Shown here: positions 25,476 to 33,597 of the stretch, piece after piece
How positions within the stretch are numbered: the first letter of the stretch is position 1
How the letters are laid out: each line of letters opens with the position of its first letter
Origin: Bradyrhizobium sp.
Lineage (GTDB): Bacteria; Pseudomonadota; Alphaproteobacteria; Rhizobiales; Xanthobacteraceae
Reading direction: 5' to 3'
Assembly: GCF_016219575.1 (NCBI RefSeq)
Contig: NZ_JACRMG010000028.1
Location: forward strand, 62,001 to 126,000
Length of the DNA: 64,000 nt
Made by a program: the position numbers and the translations under genes
Notes under the pieces: generated by a model
Told to the model about the DNA's origin: nothing
What the model saw: only the letters and a program-made list of their open reading frames with translations
The model's database searches: none

Positions 25476-26246
25476 ATGCGCAACATCGTTTCTCTGGAAG
25501 GCAAGACCGTCGTCGTTACCGGCGCAGCGCAAGGCATCGGCCGCGCCACGATCACGCTGGCGCGAGAGCTCGGCGCCAATGCCGTTGCCATCGACCTCAA
25601 TCGCGATGCGCTGTCGACCTACGACAAATCCGACCCCCGGCTGATGACCATTACCGGCAGCGTGACGGACGAGGCGTTCGCGACCGACGCGGTCGAAAAG
25701 ATCGTCGAGCGGTTCGGCGCGATCCATGGACTCGTCAACAATGCCGGCATCACCCGGCCGGCGATGTCGGAGAAGATGACGCTTGCACAATGGAATGACG
25801 TCATTGAGGTGCATCTCACCGGAGCGTTCCTGTGGACCCAGGCGGTGGGACGCACCATGTTGCAGCGCGCAAAGAGCGGCGGAGAAACCAATGTGGGCTC
25901 CATCGTCAACATCTCTTCCGACGCAGGGCGCGCCGGCTCGATTGGCCAGATCAATTATGCCGCGGCCAAGAGCGGCATGCTGGGCATGACAATGACGTCG
26001 GCCAAGGAGTGGTCGAAGTTCGGAATCCGGACCAATTCCGTCTGCTTTGGCGTGGTGGAGACGCCGATGACCGAAACGATCCGCGGCGACAAGTTTCGCG
26101 ACGGGATATTGGCGCGCATCCCAATGGGGCGCTGGGCGCAGCCCGAAGAAGTGGTGCAGCCGGTGTGCTTCCTGCTCTCGGACGCCGCTTCCTACATCAC
26201 CGGCCAGCATATTGCGGTCAACGGCGGCTTTCATATTTCCATCTGA
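25476..26246 (+). CDS. Short-chain dehydrogenase/reductase (FabG-like)
   Basis: A 256-residue SDR. VVVTGAAQGIGRATI near residues 12-26 is the NAD(P) site, followed by GLVNNAGIT near 86. NISSDAGRAGSIGQINYAAAKSG holds the catalytic Ser-Tyr-Lys near 145-170, and YITGQHIAVNGGF is the usual C-terminus. It probably oxidises a 3-hydroxyacyl-CoA or reduces a keto group, which would complement the MaoC hydratase in the divergent operon. Exact substrate is not deducible. It precedes the GntR gene by 68 bases in the same direction, so the two are likely co-transcribed and under the palindrome at 25354. Confidence 0.88.
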   Translation: MRNIVSLEGKTVVVTGAAQGIGRATITLARELGANAVAIDLNRDALSTYDKSDPRLMTITGSVTDEAFATDAVEKIVERFGAIHGLVNNAGITRPAMSEKMTLAQWNDVIEVHLTGAFLWTQAVGRTMLQRAKSGGETNVGSIVNISSDAGRAGSIGQINYAAAKSGMLGMTMTSAKEWSKFGIRTNSVCFGVVETPMTETIRGDKFRDGILARIPMGRWAQPEEVVQPVCFLLSDAASYITGQHIAVNGGFHISI

Positions 26247-26314
26247 TGGCCAGCCCAAGACCCTTGCAAAGGGACGGGCGGCGGCGGATGAAGACCTGAC
26301 ACCAGGAACGACTC

Positions 26315-27166
26315 ATGCCGCAACCACGATCCAGGCCGAAGCCGCATACCGGTCGCAAGACTGCGGACGGCGCGCTGGCATTACCGGCTGGTGATCGCAA
26401 GGAGACCCGTTCTGCCGGAAAGCCCTTCTATCCGATCAAGACCCGACGGATCTTCGAGGAGATATGCGACGCGATCCGCGCCAAGCTGGTAAGCGGCGAA
26501 CTGAAAGCCGGCGACCGCCTGCCGTCCGAGCGCGAATTGTCCGAGATGCTCGATGTCAGCCGCACCGCGCTGCGCGAAGCCATTCGCAGCCTCGAGATCG
26601 CCGGCATCGTAGAAATGAAAAAGGGCAGCCGGGGCGGCGCGTTCATCACTCAAACCGGCGCAGGGCAAGTCACCCGCACTTTCCGCGACATGCTCGACTT
26701 CGGACATGTTTCGCTGGCGACGCTGCTCGAGGCGCGGCTGATGGTGATGGACGCGGTAGTGCGCGCCGCCTGCGAACGCGCGAAGCCTGCGGATATCGAA
26801 CGGCTGAGCAGGAACGTGGCCGAAACCGTCGAATTGACGCGGCAAGGCCGTTACGAGGAACGGACCCTGAAGGCCGTCGAGTTCAGTACCTTGCTGGCAA
26901 ATTCAACCGGCAACCAGGTGATGTCGGCAATCCTGGAAGCGATGGCTTCCGTGATCCGCCGCTTTGTCCTGATCGCCGGCCCACCAGCCCATGACCCCGT
27001 GATCGCTTCCCGTCTGCGGTTGATCGAACAGATCAGGGCAAAAGATACCAACGGCGCCTGCGAGACGATGCGCAGCTACCTCACCAAGCTGAACGCGCAC
27101 CTGCTGAACACTGAAAAGGCCCAGTTGCGCAGCGACGCCCGCCGACGCACGCGCGTGCCGGCCTGA
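26315..27166 (+). CDS. GntR-family transcriptional regulator (FCD domain)
   Basis: A 283-residue regulator. A basic N-terminal tail of about 40 residues precedes the winged HTH (GDRLPSERELSEMLDVSRTA, then LEIAGIVEMKKGSRGGAFI). An all-helical FCD ligand-binding domain occupies residues about 125-265. FCD regulators sense carboxylates or acyl-CoA and usually repress neighbouring catabolic genes. It is similar in layout to the GntR at 39893, and both lie close to ATGG-N5-CCAT palindromes. The likely targets are the ligase-Bug-MaoC operon and its own SDR-gntR unit. Ligand unknown. Confidence 0.88.
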   Translation: MPQPRSRPKPHTGRKTADGALALPAGDRKETRSAGKPFYPIKTRRIFEEICDAIRAKLVSGELKAGDRLPSERELSEMLDVSRTALREAIRSLEIAGIVEMKKGSRGGAFITQTGAGQVTRTFRDMLDFGHVSLATLLEARLMVMDAVVRAACERAKPADIERLSRNVAETVELTRQGRYEERTLKAVEFSTLLANSTGNQVMSAILEAMASVIRRFVLIAGPPAHDPVIASRLRLIEQIRAKDTNGACETMRSYLTKLNAHLLNTEKAQLRSDARRRTRVPA

Positions 27167-27194
27167 TTTTCGCCGGCTCATCGTTCCACCTACC

Positions 27195-27653
27195 TCACCC
27201 CGCGGTGGTCCGCCAATGCAGCAACGAATATGGCGGCGTGGATTCAGGGTGATGTTCGAATACGCCCTCGACATCGGCACCGATGCTAACGGCCTGCATG
27301 GGATCGCCGAGCAGATTTCCCACCATGCGCACGTCACCGGCATGCGGCAGCTCCACAAGGACCGCAAGATAAGGTCCATGCCCGCGTAAGGCGTCGTGGG
27401 AAGGGCTCCAGACCCGTTCCCAACTGAAGATGCGGCCGCGCGGCTCGACGGTTACCCACTCGATGTCGAACGAATGGCAGTGGTGGCAAAGCCATTCCGG
27501 CCCGAACTGCCAGGTCTTGCAACGCGGACAGCGCTGCACCAGGAGGCGGTTCTGTCGCAACCCCGCCCAGTACGGCGCCGATAGTCCATCGTTTTCGGGG
27601 ACCGGAATCGGCAATCCCCGAGGAAGATAGGCCGCGCGCGGTGTGTCGCTCAT
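27195..27653 (-). CDS. DUF35 OB-fold protein with zinc ribbon
   Basis: A 152-residue protein with the DUF35 plan: a short N-terminal helix (PYWAGLRQNRLLVQ), a rubredoxin-like zinc ribbon with two CxxC pairs in CPRCKTWQFGPEWLCHHC, then an OB-fold strand domain starting TVEPRGRIFSWERVW. DUF35 proteins are partners of thiolase-like enzymes, for example the Ltp2 aldolases of steroid side-chain degradation and acetyl-CoA:acetoacetyl systems of archaea. Here it overlaps the thiolase-like gene by 4 bases, implying a complex. It is the last gene of the oxygenase operon. Confidence 0.88.
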   Translation of the reverse strand: MSDTPRAAYLPRGLPIPVPENDGLSAPYWAGLRQNRLLVQRCPRCKTWQFGPEWLCHHCHSFDIEWVTVEPRGRIFSWERVWSPSHDALRGHGPYLAVLVELPHAGDVRMVGNLLGDPMQAVSIGADVEGVFEHHPESTPPYSLLHWRTTAG

Positions 27654-28846
27654 AGCGTTGCTCCGGAGCCCAGCAGAAGGTTGCTGGCCGGCGTCACCAT
27701 CGGCCCGCCGATCACCATCGCCACGTCATTGCGTTTGACAGGGTTGACCGACTGACCACGTATCTGGCGCACCGCCTCGATCACCAGCTCAAACCCGTGC
27801 ATGTAGCACTCGGCCAGATTCCCCCCGCTGGTGTTGAACGGCAACTTCCCCGAGGGCGCGATCAGATTCTCGAGCGTGAGAAAGTCGTTCGCCTCCTCGG
27901 GCTTGAAGAAGCCATGCTCAGCCAACGCCATCACCACGCCACCAGTAAAGTTCTCATAGCTTTGAACGACGTCGACGTCGGAGGGCCCGATCCCGGCCAT
28001 ACGGTAGAGCGCCGGCGCGAGAGTTTCAAAACTGGCGCTGGCGTATTGCGGCGAATTGTGCGGCATCGCCCCGCTGCGATAGCCGGCGCCGGCGGCCGCG
28101 CCAAGGATATAGGCCGGCTTGTTGCGGAAATCGCCGGCGCGCTCCTCAGGCACGAGGATAATGGCGGCGGCGCCGTCATTTTCCATGCAGCAATCGAAAA
28201 GGTGAAACGGCTCGGCGATCCAGCGCGAGGCGTTGTACTTGGCGGGATCGAGCGGCTTGCCATACATCACGGCGCGCGGATTCGATTGTGCGTGATGGTA
28301 TGAGGCCAGCGCAATCGCCTGCATGGCTTCCTGCCTCACGCCATGCTCATGCATATAGCGCTGCACTCGCATCGCAAAGCGCTGCGGCGGGGCCAGCACG
28401 CCGTAGGGCATCAAATAGGCCCGCTCGCCAGAGATGGTGCTGATGCCGCTGGCCTGCCCGAAGCGGCCGTACTGTCCTTGCGCCAGCGAGCGGTACACCA
28501 CGACGCAGTCCGCAAGGCCTGCGACGATCGACGCTGCGCCGTTCGCCACCGCCGCGCAGCAGCCCCCGCCCCCGCCGCCCCATTGCATCGTCGCGGTGCT
28601 CAACCGGCGTGTCCCCAGCGCCGCGGCCAGGCGCGCCGCATCGCTTCGATCGTCACTGTAGGACGAGAAGCCGTCAATCTCGCGCGGGTCGAGGCCAGCA
28701 TCGTTGCAGGCGGCCAGGATCGCCTTCAGGGCCAGCTTGAATTCCGGATCGGGCGAGGCACCGTGGCGATGGTAATCGGTCTCGCCGATTCCGACGACGG
28801 CAACGCGTCCCCGCAAGGTGCGCTCGCTGGCTGCCCGCGCCGTCAT
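27650..28846 (-). CDS. Thiolase-like protein (lipid-transfer/aldolase type), partner of DUF35
   Basis: A 398-residue protein of the thiolase superfamily, nonspecific lipid-transfer (Ltp) branch. Visible are VAVVGIGETDYHRHG at the N-terminus, a Gly-run followed by CCAAVANG at the position of the nucleophilic Cys, and NTSGGNLAECYMHGFEL with the His. The second catalytic Cys-x-Gly of true thiolases is not seen; GGPMVTPAS is at that place. With the DUF35 partner encoded by an overlapping gene, an Ltp2-like retro-aldol carbon-carbon cleavage is as likely as thiolysis. It overlaps the CoA-transferase gene by 4 bases, so the three are tightly coupled. Confidence 0.85.
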   Translation of the reverse strand: MTARAASERTLRGRVAVVGIGETDYHRHGASPDPEFKLALKAILAACNDAGLDPREIDGFSSYSDDRSDAARLAAALGTRRLSTATMQWGGGGGGCCAAVANGAASIVAGLADCVVVYRSLAQGQYGRFGQASGISTISGERAYLMPYGVLAPPQRFAMRVQRYMHEHGVRQEAMQAIALASYHHAQSNPRAVMYGKPLDPAKYNASRWIAEPFHLFDCCMENDGAAAIILVPEERAGDFRNKPAYILGAAAGAGYRSGAMPHNSPQYASASFETLAPALYRMAGIGPSDVDVVQSYENFTGGVVMALAEHGFFKPEEANDFLTLENLIAPSGKLPFNTSGGNLAECYMHGFELVIEAVRQIRGQSVNPVKRNDVAMVIGGPMVTPASNLLLGSGATL

Positions 28847-30126
28847 GCCTTGAGGACCTGAGAAGATGCGTCGGTACCGAATGCGCCGGCCTCGGCGAGA
28901 CGCGCAAGGCGCGCCTCATCATAGCCAAGCAAGTCGCTCAGCACCTCGCCAGTGTGCTGGCCGACGGCAGGCGCGGCCACGGGATCAACGATCGGCGTCT
29001 GCGAATAGCGGATCGGAAGATTCACATTCGGCACCCATCCCACCTCTTCGTGCGGAATTCGGGTAACGATGCCGCGTTCCTGCGCCTCCGGCGAGCGGAT
29101 CGCTTCGCCGACGGTCCGTACCTTGCCGCACGGCACGCCGGCGGCGCGCATCCGCGACTGCCAATGCGACCAGGGATGCTGCGCGAAGGCCTCCCCAAGA
29201 ATCGCAAACAGCTCGTCACGCCGGCGGATGCGGTCAGGCGGGCTTGCATAGAGTTCGGACGAAGCAAGGTCGGGGCGGTCGATCACCTGCGACATCAGGC
29301 GCTGAAAAATCTTGTCGTTGCCGCAGTTGATGTAGAAGGTGCAGTCGGTGGCCTGAAAAACGCCCGACGGACACGTATCCGGACTGGTGTTGCCGTGCCG
29401 CTGCGGATCGTTTCCCGTGAACAACTGCTGCATCGACGCGTATCCGGTCATCAGAACGGCATTGTCGAACAGCGACACTTCGATCGCCTGACCGATGCCA
29501 GTGCGCTCGCGTGCGACAAGTGCGCCGAGAACGGCATTGCTGGCCATCATCGCCGTGCTGATATCCATGACCGGTGACAGCGCCCGCACGCCCTCGCGGT
29601 CCGCATAGCCGTTCATGGATACAAACCCGCTCTCGACCTGGGCGATCGGATCGAAGCCGAGCCGGTCGGAGAAAGGTCCCTCCCGGCCGTAGGCGGAGAC
29701 GGAACAATAGATGATCGACGGCCTGATCTGGCGGCAGCTCTCGTAGCCGAGCCCGAACCGCTCCATGACTCCGGTCGAGAAATTCTCGACCACGACATCT
29801 GCCGTGCGGATCAGGTCGCATGCGACCTCGACGCCCTCTGGCGATTTCAGGTCGATCGCGACACTTCGCTTGTTGCGGTTGGTCCACAGGAACGGGGCGC
29901 CGTACTTCAACCGGCCATCAACAGGCGGATAGCGCCTGAGATCATCGCCCCGCACCGGCGCCTCGACCTTGATCACCTCCGCACCCATGTCGGCGAGGAT
30001 CATGGTCGCGAACGGTCCTGCGATGAAATGCGAGAAATCCACGACCCTGATCCCGGCCAGCGCCTTGGGTGCACCGGGTGTTCGGGGCGTGTGCTCTGGA
30101 AACTCCGCTTCGATCCGATCCAGCAT
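28843..30126 (-). CDS. CaiB/BaiF family III CoA-transferase
   Basis: A 427-residue class III CoA-transferase. The N-terminal region LAGIRVVDFSHFIAGPFATM, the ADMGAEVIKVEAP stretch with the conserved Asp region, NRNKRSVAIDLKSPEG and FSTGVMERFGLGYE are all standard. These enzymes move CoA between acyl-CoA and a free acid by way of an aspartyl-CoA thioester. It overlaps the thiolase-like gene by 4 bases and starts 42 bases after the reductase gene, so it belongs to the oxygenase operon. It probably activates the acid made by the oxygenase. A racemase (alpha-methylacyl-CoA) is an alternative within the same fold. Confidence 0.9.
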   Translation of the reverse strand: MLDRIEAEFPEHTPRTPGAPKALAGIRVVDFSHFIAGPFATMILADMGAEVIKVEAPVRGDDLRRYPPVDGRLKYGAPFLWTNRNKRSVAIDLKSPEGVEVACDLIRTADVVVENFSTGVMERFGLGYESCRQIRPSIIYCSVSAYGREGPFSDRLGFDPIAQVESGFVSMNGYADREGVRALSPVMDISTAMMASNAVLGALVARERTGIGQAIEVSLFDNAVLMTGYASMQQLFTGNDPQRHGNTSPDTCPSGVFQATDCTFYINCGNDKIFQRLMSQVIDRPDLASSELYASPPDRIRRRDELFAILGEAFAQHPWSHWQSRMRAAGVPCGKVRTVGEAIRSPEAQERGIVTRIPHEEVGWVPNVNLPIRYSQTPIVDPVAAPAVGQHTGEVLSDLLGYDEARLARLAEAGAFGTDASSQVLKA

Positions 30127-30168
30127 CTTTCCGTCCTCTATACTTCTCTTGGTTTCCGGACGATCCGA

Positions 30169-31125
30169 TCAGAGATCGAGCACCAGCGTGCCAGACTTCG
30201 ATCCCGAACAGCAGATCATGATGGTCTTGTTCGCCGCCTTCTCTTCCGGGCTCAGGAACAGGTCGCGATGATCGGGGATTCCCTCGATTACCCGGGTTTC
30301 GCAGGTCCCGCAAACCCCTTCCGAGCAGGAGTAATTCGCCATGATGCCGGCATCGAGCACAGCATCGAGAATGGTCTTGCCCGGCTCAACCGAGATCGTG
30401 CATTTGCTGCGCGCCAGCTTGATCTCAAACCCGCCGTCCACCGCGGCCGCTTGCTTGGCCTGAAAATACTCGACGTGGACATGACTAGCCGGACGACCGG
30501 CGGTAGCTTTCTCGAAGGCATCGAGCATCGGCAGCGGACCACAGCAATAGAGATGCGCATGCGTCGGCGTGCCTACGACGACGCCTGCAAGATCGAGCGG
30601 CCGTCCGCCATGTTCATCATCAAAATGTAAATTGAGCTGCGCGTCCGGTCTGATGGCGTCGAGTTCGTCGAGAAATGCTGCCGCCCGCCGCGTCCTCGCC
30701 GCATAGGACAGCTTCCACGGACGACCGAGCGTTTCCAGGCGCCGGATCATCGACATCAGCGGCGTGATACCGATGCCGCCCGCAATCAGCAGGGAATATT
30801 CGGCATCCTCGCGCAGCGCAAAATTGTTTCGCGGCGCGGAGGCCTTGACGATATCGCCCGCCTTGAAGGTATCGTGGACGAAGCTCGATCCGCCGCGGCT
30901 CGATGCGTCCTTGTTGACTGCAATGACGTATCGATGCCTTTCGCTCTGGTCGTTGATGAGCGAATAGCTGCGGATCATGCCGTTCCTCAGATGCAGGTCG
31001 ATATGGCTGCCGGCGCTGAAGGGCGGCAGGTCGCCGCCCGCCGGAAGCACCAGCTCATAGGAGTTGATGCCCTCGGCTTCATAGCTGATGCGCTTGACGC
31101 GCAGTTCCTGCAGACCGTCCGCCAT
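30169..31125 (-). CDS. Oxygenase reductase: FMN/NAD and 2Fe-2S ferredoxin domains (VanB/phthalate-reductase type)
   Basis: A 318-residue electron-transfer protein. The flavin domain begins at SAGSHIDLHL and contains RSYSLINDQSE. A nucleotide domain (LLIAGGIGITPLMSMIRRLE, near residue 115-135) and a C-terminal plant-type 2Fe-2S domain follow (CSEGVCGTCETRVIEG, last Cys in MICCSGS). The order is that of class IA oxygenase reductases. It passes electrons from NAD(P)H to the Rieske oxygenase encoded 10 bases upstream. Start 31125 (MADGLQELRV) was chosen because the longer frame overlaps the oxygenase gene. Confidence 0.92.
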   Translation of the reverse strand: MADGLQELRVKRISYEAEGINSYELVLPAGGDLPPFSAGSHIDLHLRNGMIRSYSLINDQSERHRYVIAVNKDASSRGGSSFVHDTFKAGDIVKASAPRNNFALREDAEYSLLIAGGIGITPLMSMIRRLETLGRPWKLSYAARTRRAAAFLDELDAIRPDAQLNLHFDDEHGGRPLDLAGVVVGTPTHAHLYCCGPLPMLDAFEKATAGRPASHVHVEYFQAKQAAAVDGGFEIKLARSKCTISVEPGKTILDAVLDAGIMANYSCSEGVCGTCETRVIEGIPDHRDLFLSPEEKAANKTIMICCSGSKSGTLVLDL

Positions 31126-31135
31126 GTCGGAGCGC

Positions 31136-32455
31136 TTAGAGCTCGTAGCCGAAGTCCGCGCCGAGCTTGGCCCGCATGAAAGGCGCTCCGGAATCGATCC
31201 ACGAGTCCTCCGGCGGCAGCCGCAAGGACACCGCGCGAACCATGAACACATCGGGATCGGTAACGCCCGTTGGCCTGGTGCCGTGATCGCGATAGGCGCC
31301 GAGTGCCTCGAGAATGAAACGCCTGGTCATGGCGATACCGGTGTCGCTCGAACACAGATTCTCTCTGGTGCGGTCGGCAATCGGCGATACGCCACTCTGG
31401 CAGGCTCCGTCCTGGACCCACAATCCGGGGAGACCGGAGAACCATGTCGTTCGCTGTGACTCGTAGTCGAATTGATATCCGTTCTGTGGATTGTACTTCG
31501 TCCAATAGTCGGCGTAGGGCACCGTCACCGGCTGCTTGACCAGCGCGTTGCGGCTGGCATGGCCACTCTCTCGGCCCTTGTGCCCTTCCGAGAAGACCTC
31601 GCGGGTCTTGGCGAGCAGCGGCTGCGAAGGATGATAGGAGAACATGATGCAGAGCGTGTTCTCGTCGTCGATTGGCACCCAGGCATGGCCGCTGAGATCT
31701 GGAAACGGCGACAGCGGCGGAACGAGCGTGTAGAACGGCAGCATGAACTGATTGACACGCCAGTAGAGCGTGTTGGCATCGTAGTGGCGGCGCGCCGCGA
31801 TGCTCATGCCGAAATCCTGCTTGACGCATTCGAAGGTCGGACGAAGGTCGCGCTTCTGGATCCAGGCGCTGGTCGTGCCCTGCGCATCGAGCCGGCCGTG
31901 CAGCAGCGGCGCGTGCGCGGAATCGATCTCGCCTTCGACGGCCTGCAGCCAGTTGCACTCCTGAACGCGAAGCGAGATGTGAACTTGCGCCTCGGGGACG
32001 AGATTCCACTCGACATTCGGGAGCGGCGGTGGCGCCGCCTGCTCTGGCCCCATATAGGCCCAGATCATCCCGTTGCGCTCGCGGCAAGCATAGGCCTTGA
32101 TCCGCACCCGCTCCTTGAGGCGGCTGCGGATTGGCTCGGCCGGCATATCCGTTGCCGCGCCCGTCGCGTCGAATTTCCAGCCGTGATAGACGCAGCGCAG
32201 GCCGCAATCTTCATTGCGCGCGAAGACCATTGGAGCACGCCGGTGCGGACAGGCGTGATCGACTAGGCCAACGCGACCCTCCGTGTCCCGGAAGGCTACG
32301 AGGTCCTCGCCGAGCAGCCGGATGCGCTTTGGCTGGCCATCGCGCGCCAGGTCGGCGGATGGCAGGAACGGAATCCAGTAGAGGCGAAACAACTCCCCCA
32401 GCGGCGTGCCCTTGCCGACCCTCACCAATCGTTCGTTGTCCTCGTGCGAGAGCAT
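31136..32455 (-). CDS. Rieske non-haem iron oxygenase, alpha subunit
   Basis: A 439-residue oxygenase. The Rieske cluster motif is CPHRRAPMVFARNEDCGL, completed by CVYHGWKFD (C-x-H-x17-C-x2-H, near residues 68-95). The mononuclear iron region is EGEIDSAHAPLLHGRL near 190, with the Asp and His expected there. Length and pattern resemble single-component alpha subunits of the phthalate or vanillate type. It hydroxylates, dihydroxylates or demethylates an aromatic or alicyclic acid; which one cannot be said. The ribosome site AGGAGAAAATC precedes the ATG. It is 21 bases after a HicB-like gene and 10 before the reductase. Confidence 0.92.
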   Translation of the reverse strand: MLSHEDNERLVRVGKGTPLGELFRLYWIPFLPSADLARDGQPKRIRLLGEDLVAFRDTEGRVGLVDHACPHRRAPMVFARNEDCGLRCVYHGWKFDATGAATDMPAEPIRSRLKERVRIKAYACRERNGMIWAYMGPEQAAPPPLPNVEWNLVPEAQVHISLRVQECNWLQAVEGEIDSAHAPLLHGRLDAQGTTSAWIQKRDLRPTFECVKQDFGMSIAARRHYDANTLYWRVNQFMLPFYTLVPPLSPFPDLSGHAWVPIDDENTLCIMFSYHPSQPLLAKTREVFSEGHKGRESGHASRNALVKQPVTVPYADYWTKYNPQNGYQFDYESQRTTWFSGLPGLWVQDGACQSGVSPIADRTRENLCSSDTGIAMTRRFILEALGAYRDHGTRPTGVTDPDVFMVRAVSLRLPPEDSWIDSGAPFMRAKLGADFGYEL

Positions 32456-32476
32456 GATTTTCTCCTCGATCGCTCG

Positions 32477-32794
32477 TTAGATTTCAGGCCTTCTGGCCGC
32501 CAGCAATGCCGCGATCCGGTCCGACAGTCCGAGATCGCGTGCGGTCCATAGCGGGTCGGATGAAGCAAGCGGCCGCCGCGGAATCGGAGGCTGCTTTCCG
32601 GCTTCGGCCAGGGCGACAATCATTTCGATCCGCCGCCGCTCCAGATTCTTCAGCACGTCCTCGACGACGAATCCTTCCGCGGTGCAACCGGGAAGCTCCG
32701 GATAAGCGAGACGCACGAGCCATTCTCCGGGCTCCGTCTCGACGGCTTCCGCCTCAAGCAGATAGGGAATCGACAGCAGAGCGCGCAGATCCAA
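32477..32794 (-). CDS. HicB-like small protein, no HicA partner
   Basis: A 105-residue protein. Its first 55 residues resemble the HicB antitoxin fold: a strand (EPGEWLVRLAYPELPGCTAE) with the characteristic PELPGC turn, then GFVVEDVLKNLERRRIEMIV, a helix with EDVLKN in place of the usual EEAL. No HicA double-stranded-RNA-binding-like toxin gene is adjacent, and no HTH is evident. It is the first gene of the Rieske oxygenase operon, 21 bases upstream of the oxygenase, close to a perfect palindrome at 32838. A regulatory or assembly role specific to the operon is suggested, not shown. Confidence 0.65.
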   Translation of the reverse strand: MDLRALLSIPYLLEAEAVETEPGEWLVRLAYPELPGCTAEGFVVEDVLKNLERRRIEMIVALAEAGKQPPIPRRPLASSDPLWTARDLGLSDRIAALLAARRPEI

Positions 32795-32837
32795 CGCAGG
32801 CCTCCCCTAGGGCGCCTCTTGTCTGGGACGCCATTTA

Positions 32838-32851
32838 ATACGTATACGTAT
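32838..32851. promoter_or_regulatory. Perfect palindrome ATACGTATACGTAT, candidate MarR operator (copy 1)
   Basis: A 14-base perfect palindrome lies in the divergent region between the HicB-like/oxygenase operon and marR. Its 12-base core TACGTATACGTA recurs at 33536 upstream of the Bug gene downstream of marR. MarR regulators bind palindromes of this size, so both are likely operators for the MarR protein at 32979. Confidence 0.65.
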
Positions 32852-32978
32852 CATATTGAGCTCGCCCTGGCAACCGTCCAATGCCCCTCGGGCGCGCGCC
32901 AGTTTCGCCGGCGGTTGAGAGGCCGCGGCCAAGCTGCTAACCGCTTGTTGCACTCGAGCAGTTGGGAAACAGAGCGCC

Positions 32979-33464
32979 ATGCCGGTCGAAAAGGACGACG
33001 CAGATTCAACGGCCGCCCTGGCGCGCCAATGGAGGCTGGAGAGCGGCATCGGCTTTCTGCTGCGGCTGCTCGAAGCCAAATATGACGGCCTTTATCAGAG
33101 TGTGACGCGGCAAACCGACATCACCCCCCGGCAGTTCGGCGTTCTGATGGCGCTGCTGCAACAGGGCCCGATGACGCCGTCGGCCCTTGCGGAACGCATC
33201 AGTTGCGATCGCAACACGCTGAGCGAAATGCTGAAGCGGATGACGGCGCGCCGGCTGATCTCGAAGAAGAGCCATCCCGGCGACCGGCGATCGATCCAGG
33301 TACAGATCACGGCCAAGGGCACCAGCGCTCTGATGGCCGTGGTTCCCGCCGCGGCAAGGCTACAGGACCTCATGCTCGCCCCCCTGAGCCATGATGATCG
33401 CGCGCATTTCTTGCGTTGCATGCTGCTGATCGCAAAGTCAGCACCGACTGACCCCAGCGCTTGA
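32979..33464 (+). CDS. MarR-family transcriptional regulator
   Basis: A 161-residue protein with the MarR plan. An N-terminal dimerisation helix (GIGFLLRLLEAKYDGLY) is followed by ITPRQFGVLMALLQQGPMTP. The winged HTH lies near residues 68-105 (LAERISCDRNTLSEMLKRMTA, then the wing DRRSIQVQITAKG), and C-terminal helices close the protein. It probably represses the divergent oxygenase operon and the downstream Bug gene, since the same palindrome lies next to both. MarR proteins commonly sense aromatic acids, consistent with a Rieske oxygenase substrate. The gene is flanked by its two candidate operators. Confidence 0.9.
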   Translation: MPVEKDDADSTAALARQWRLESGIGFLLRLLEAKYDGLYQSVTRQTDITPRQFGVLMALLQQGPMTPSALAERISCDRNTLSEMLKRMTARRLISKKSHPGDRRSIQVQITAKGTSALMAVVPAAARLQDLMLAPLSHDDRAHFLRCMLLIAKSAPTDPSA

Positions 33465-33535
33465 GCCGGCGGCACCGGCGGCGGGACGTCTCCCCTCACC
33501 CGACCAAGGCGGTTGATATTCCCCTGGCTATACGT

Positions 33536-33547
33536 TACGTATACGTA
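33536..33547. promoter_or_regulatory. Palindrome TACGTATACGTA, candidate MarR operator (copy 2)
   Basis: The 12-base core of the palindrome at 32838 is repeated exactly here, 51 bases upstream of the Bug gene start. A TTGATA at 33513-33518 could be a -35 box with the palindrome overlapping the -10, which would suit repression. Confidence 0.6.
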
Positions 33548-33597
33548 CTAAAATATATTTCCGAGGCGCCGTAGAGCGCCATCTAGGGGAGGCGCTG

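Noticed and set aside
32477..32794. Toxin-antitoxin locus
   Set aside because: Only a HicB-like protein is present; no HicA-like gene on either side, so a toxin-antitoxin call is not supported.
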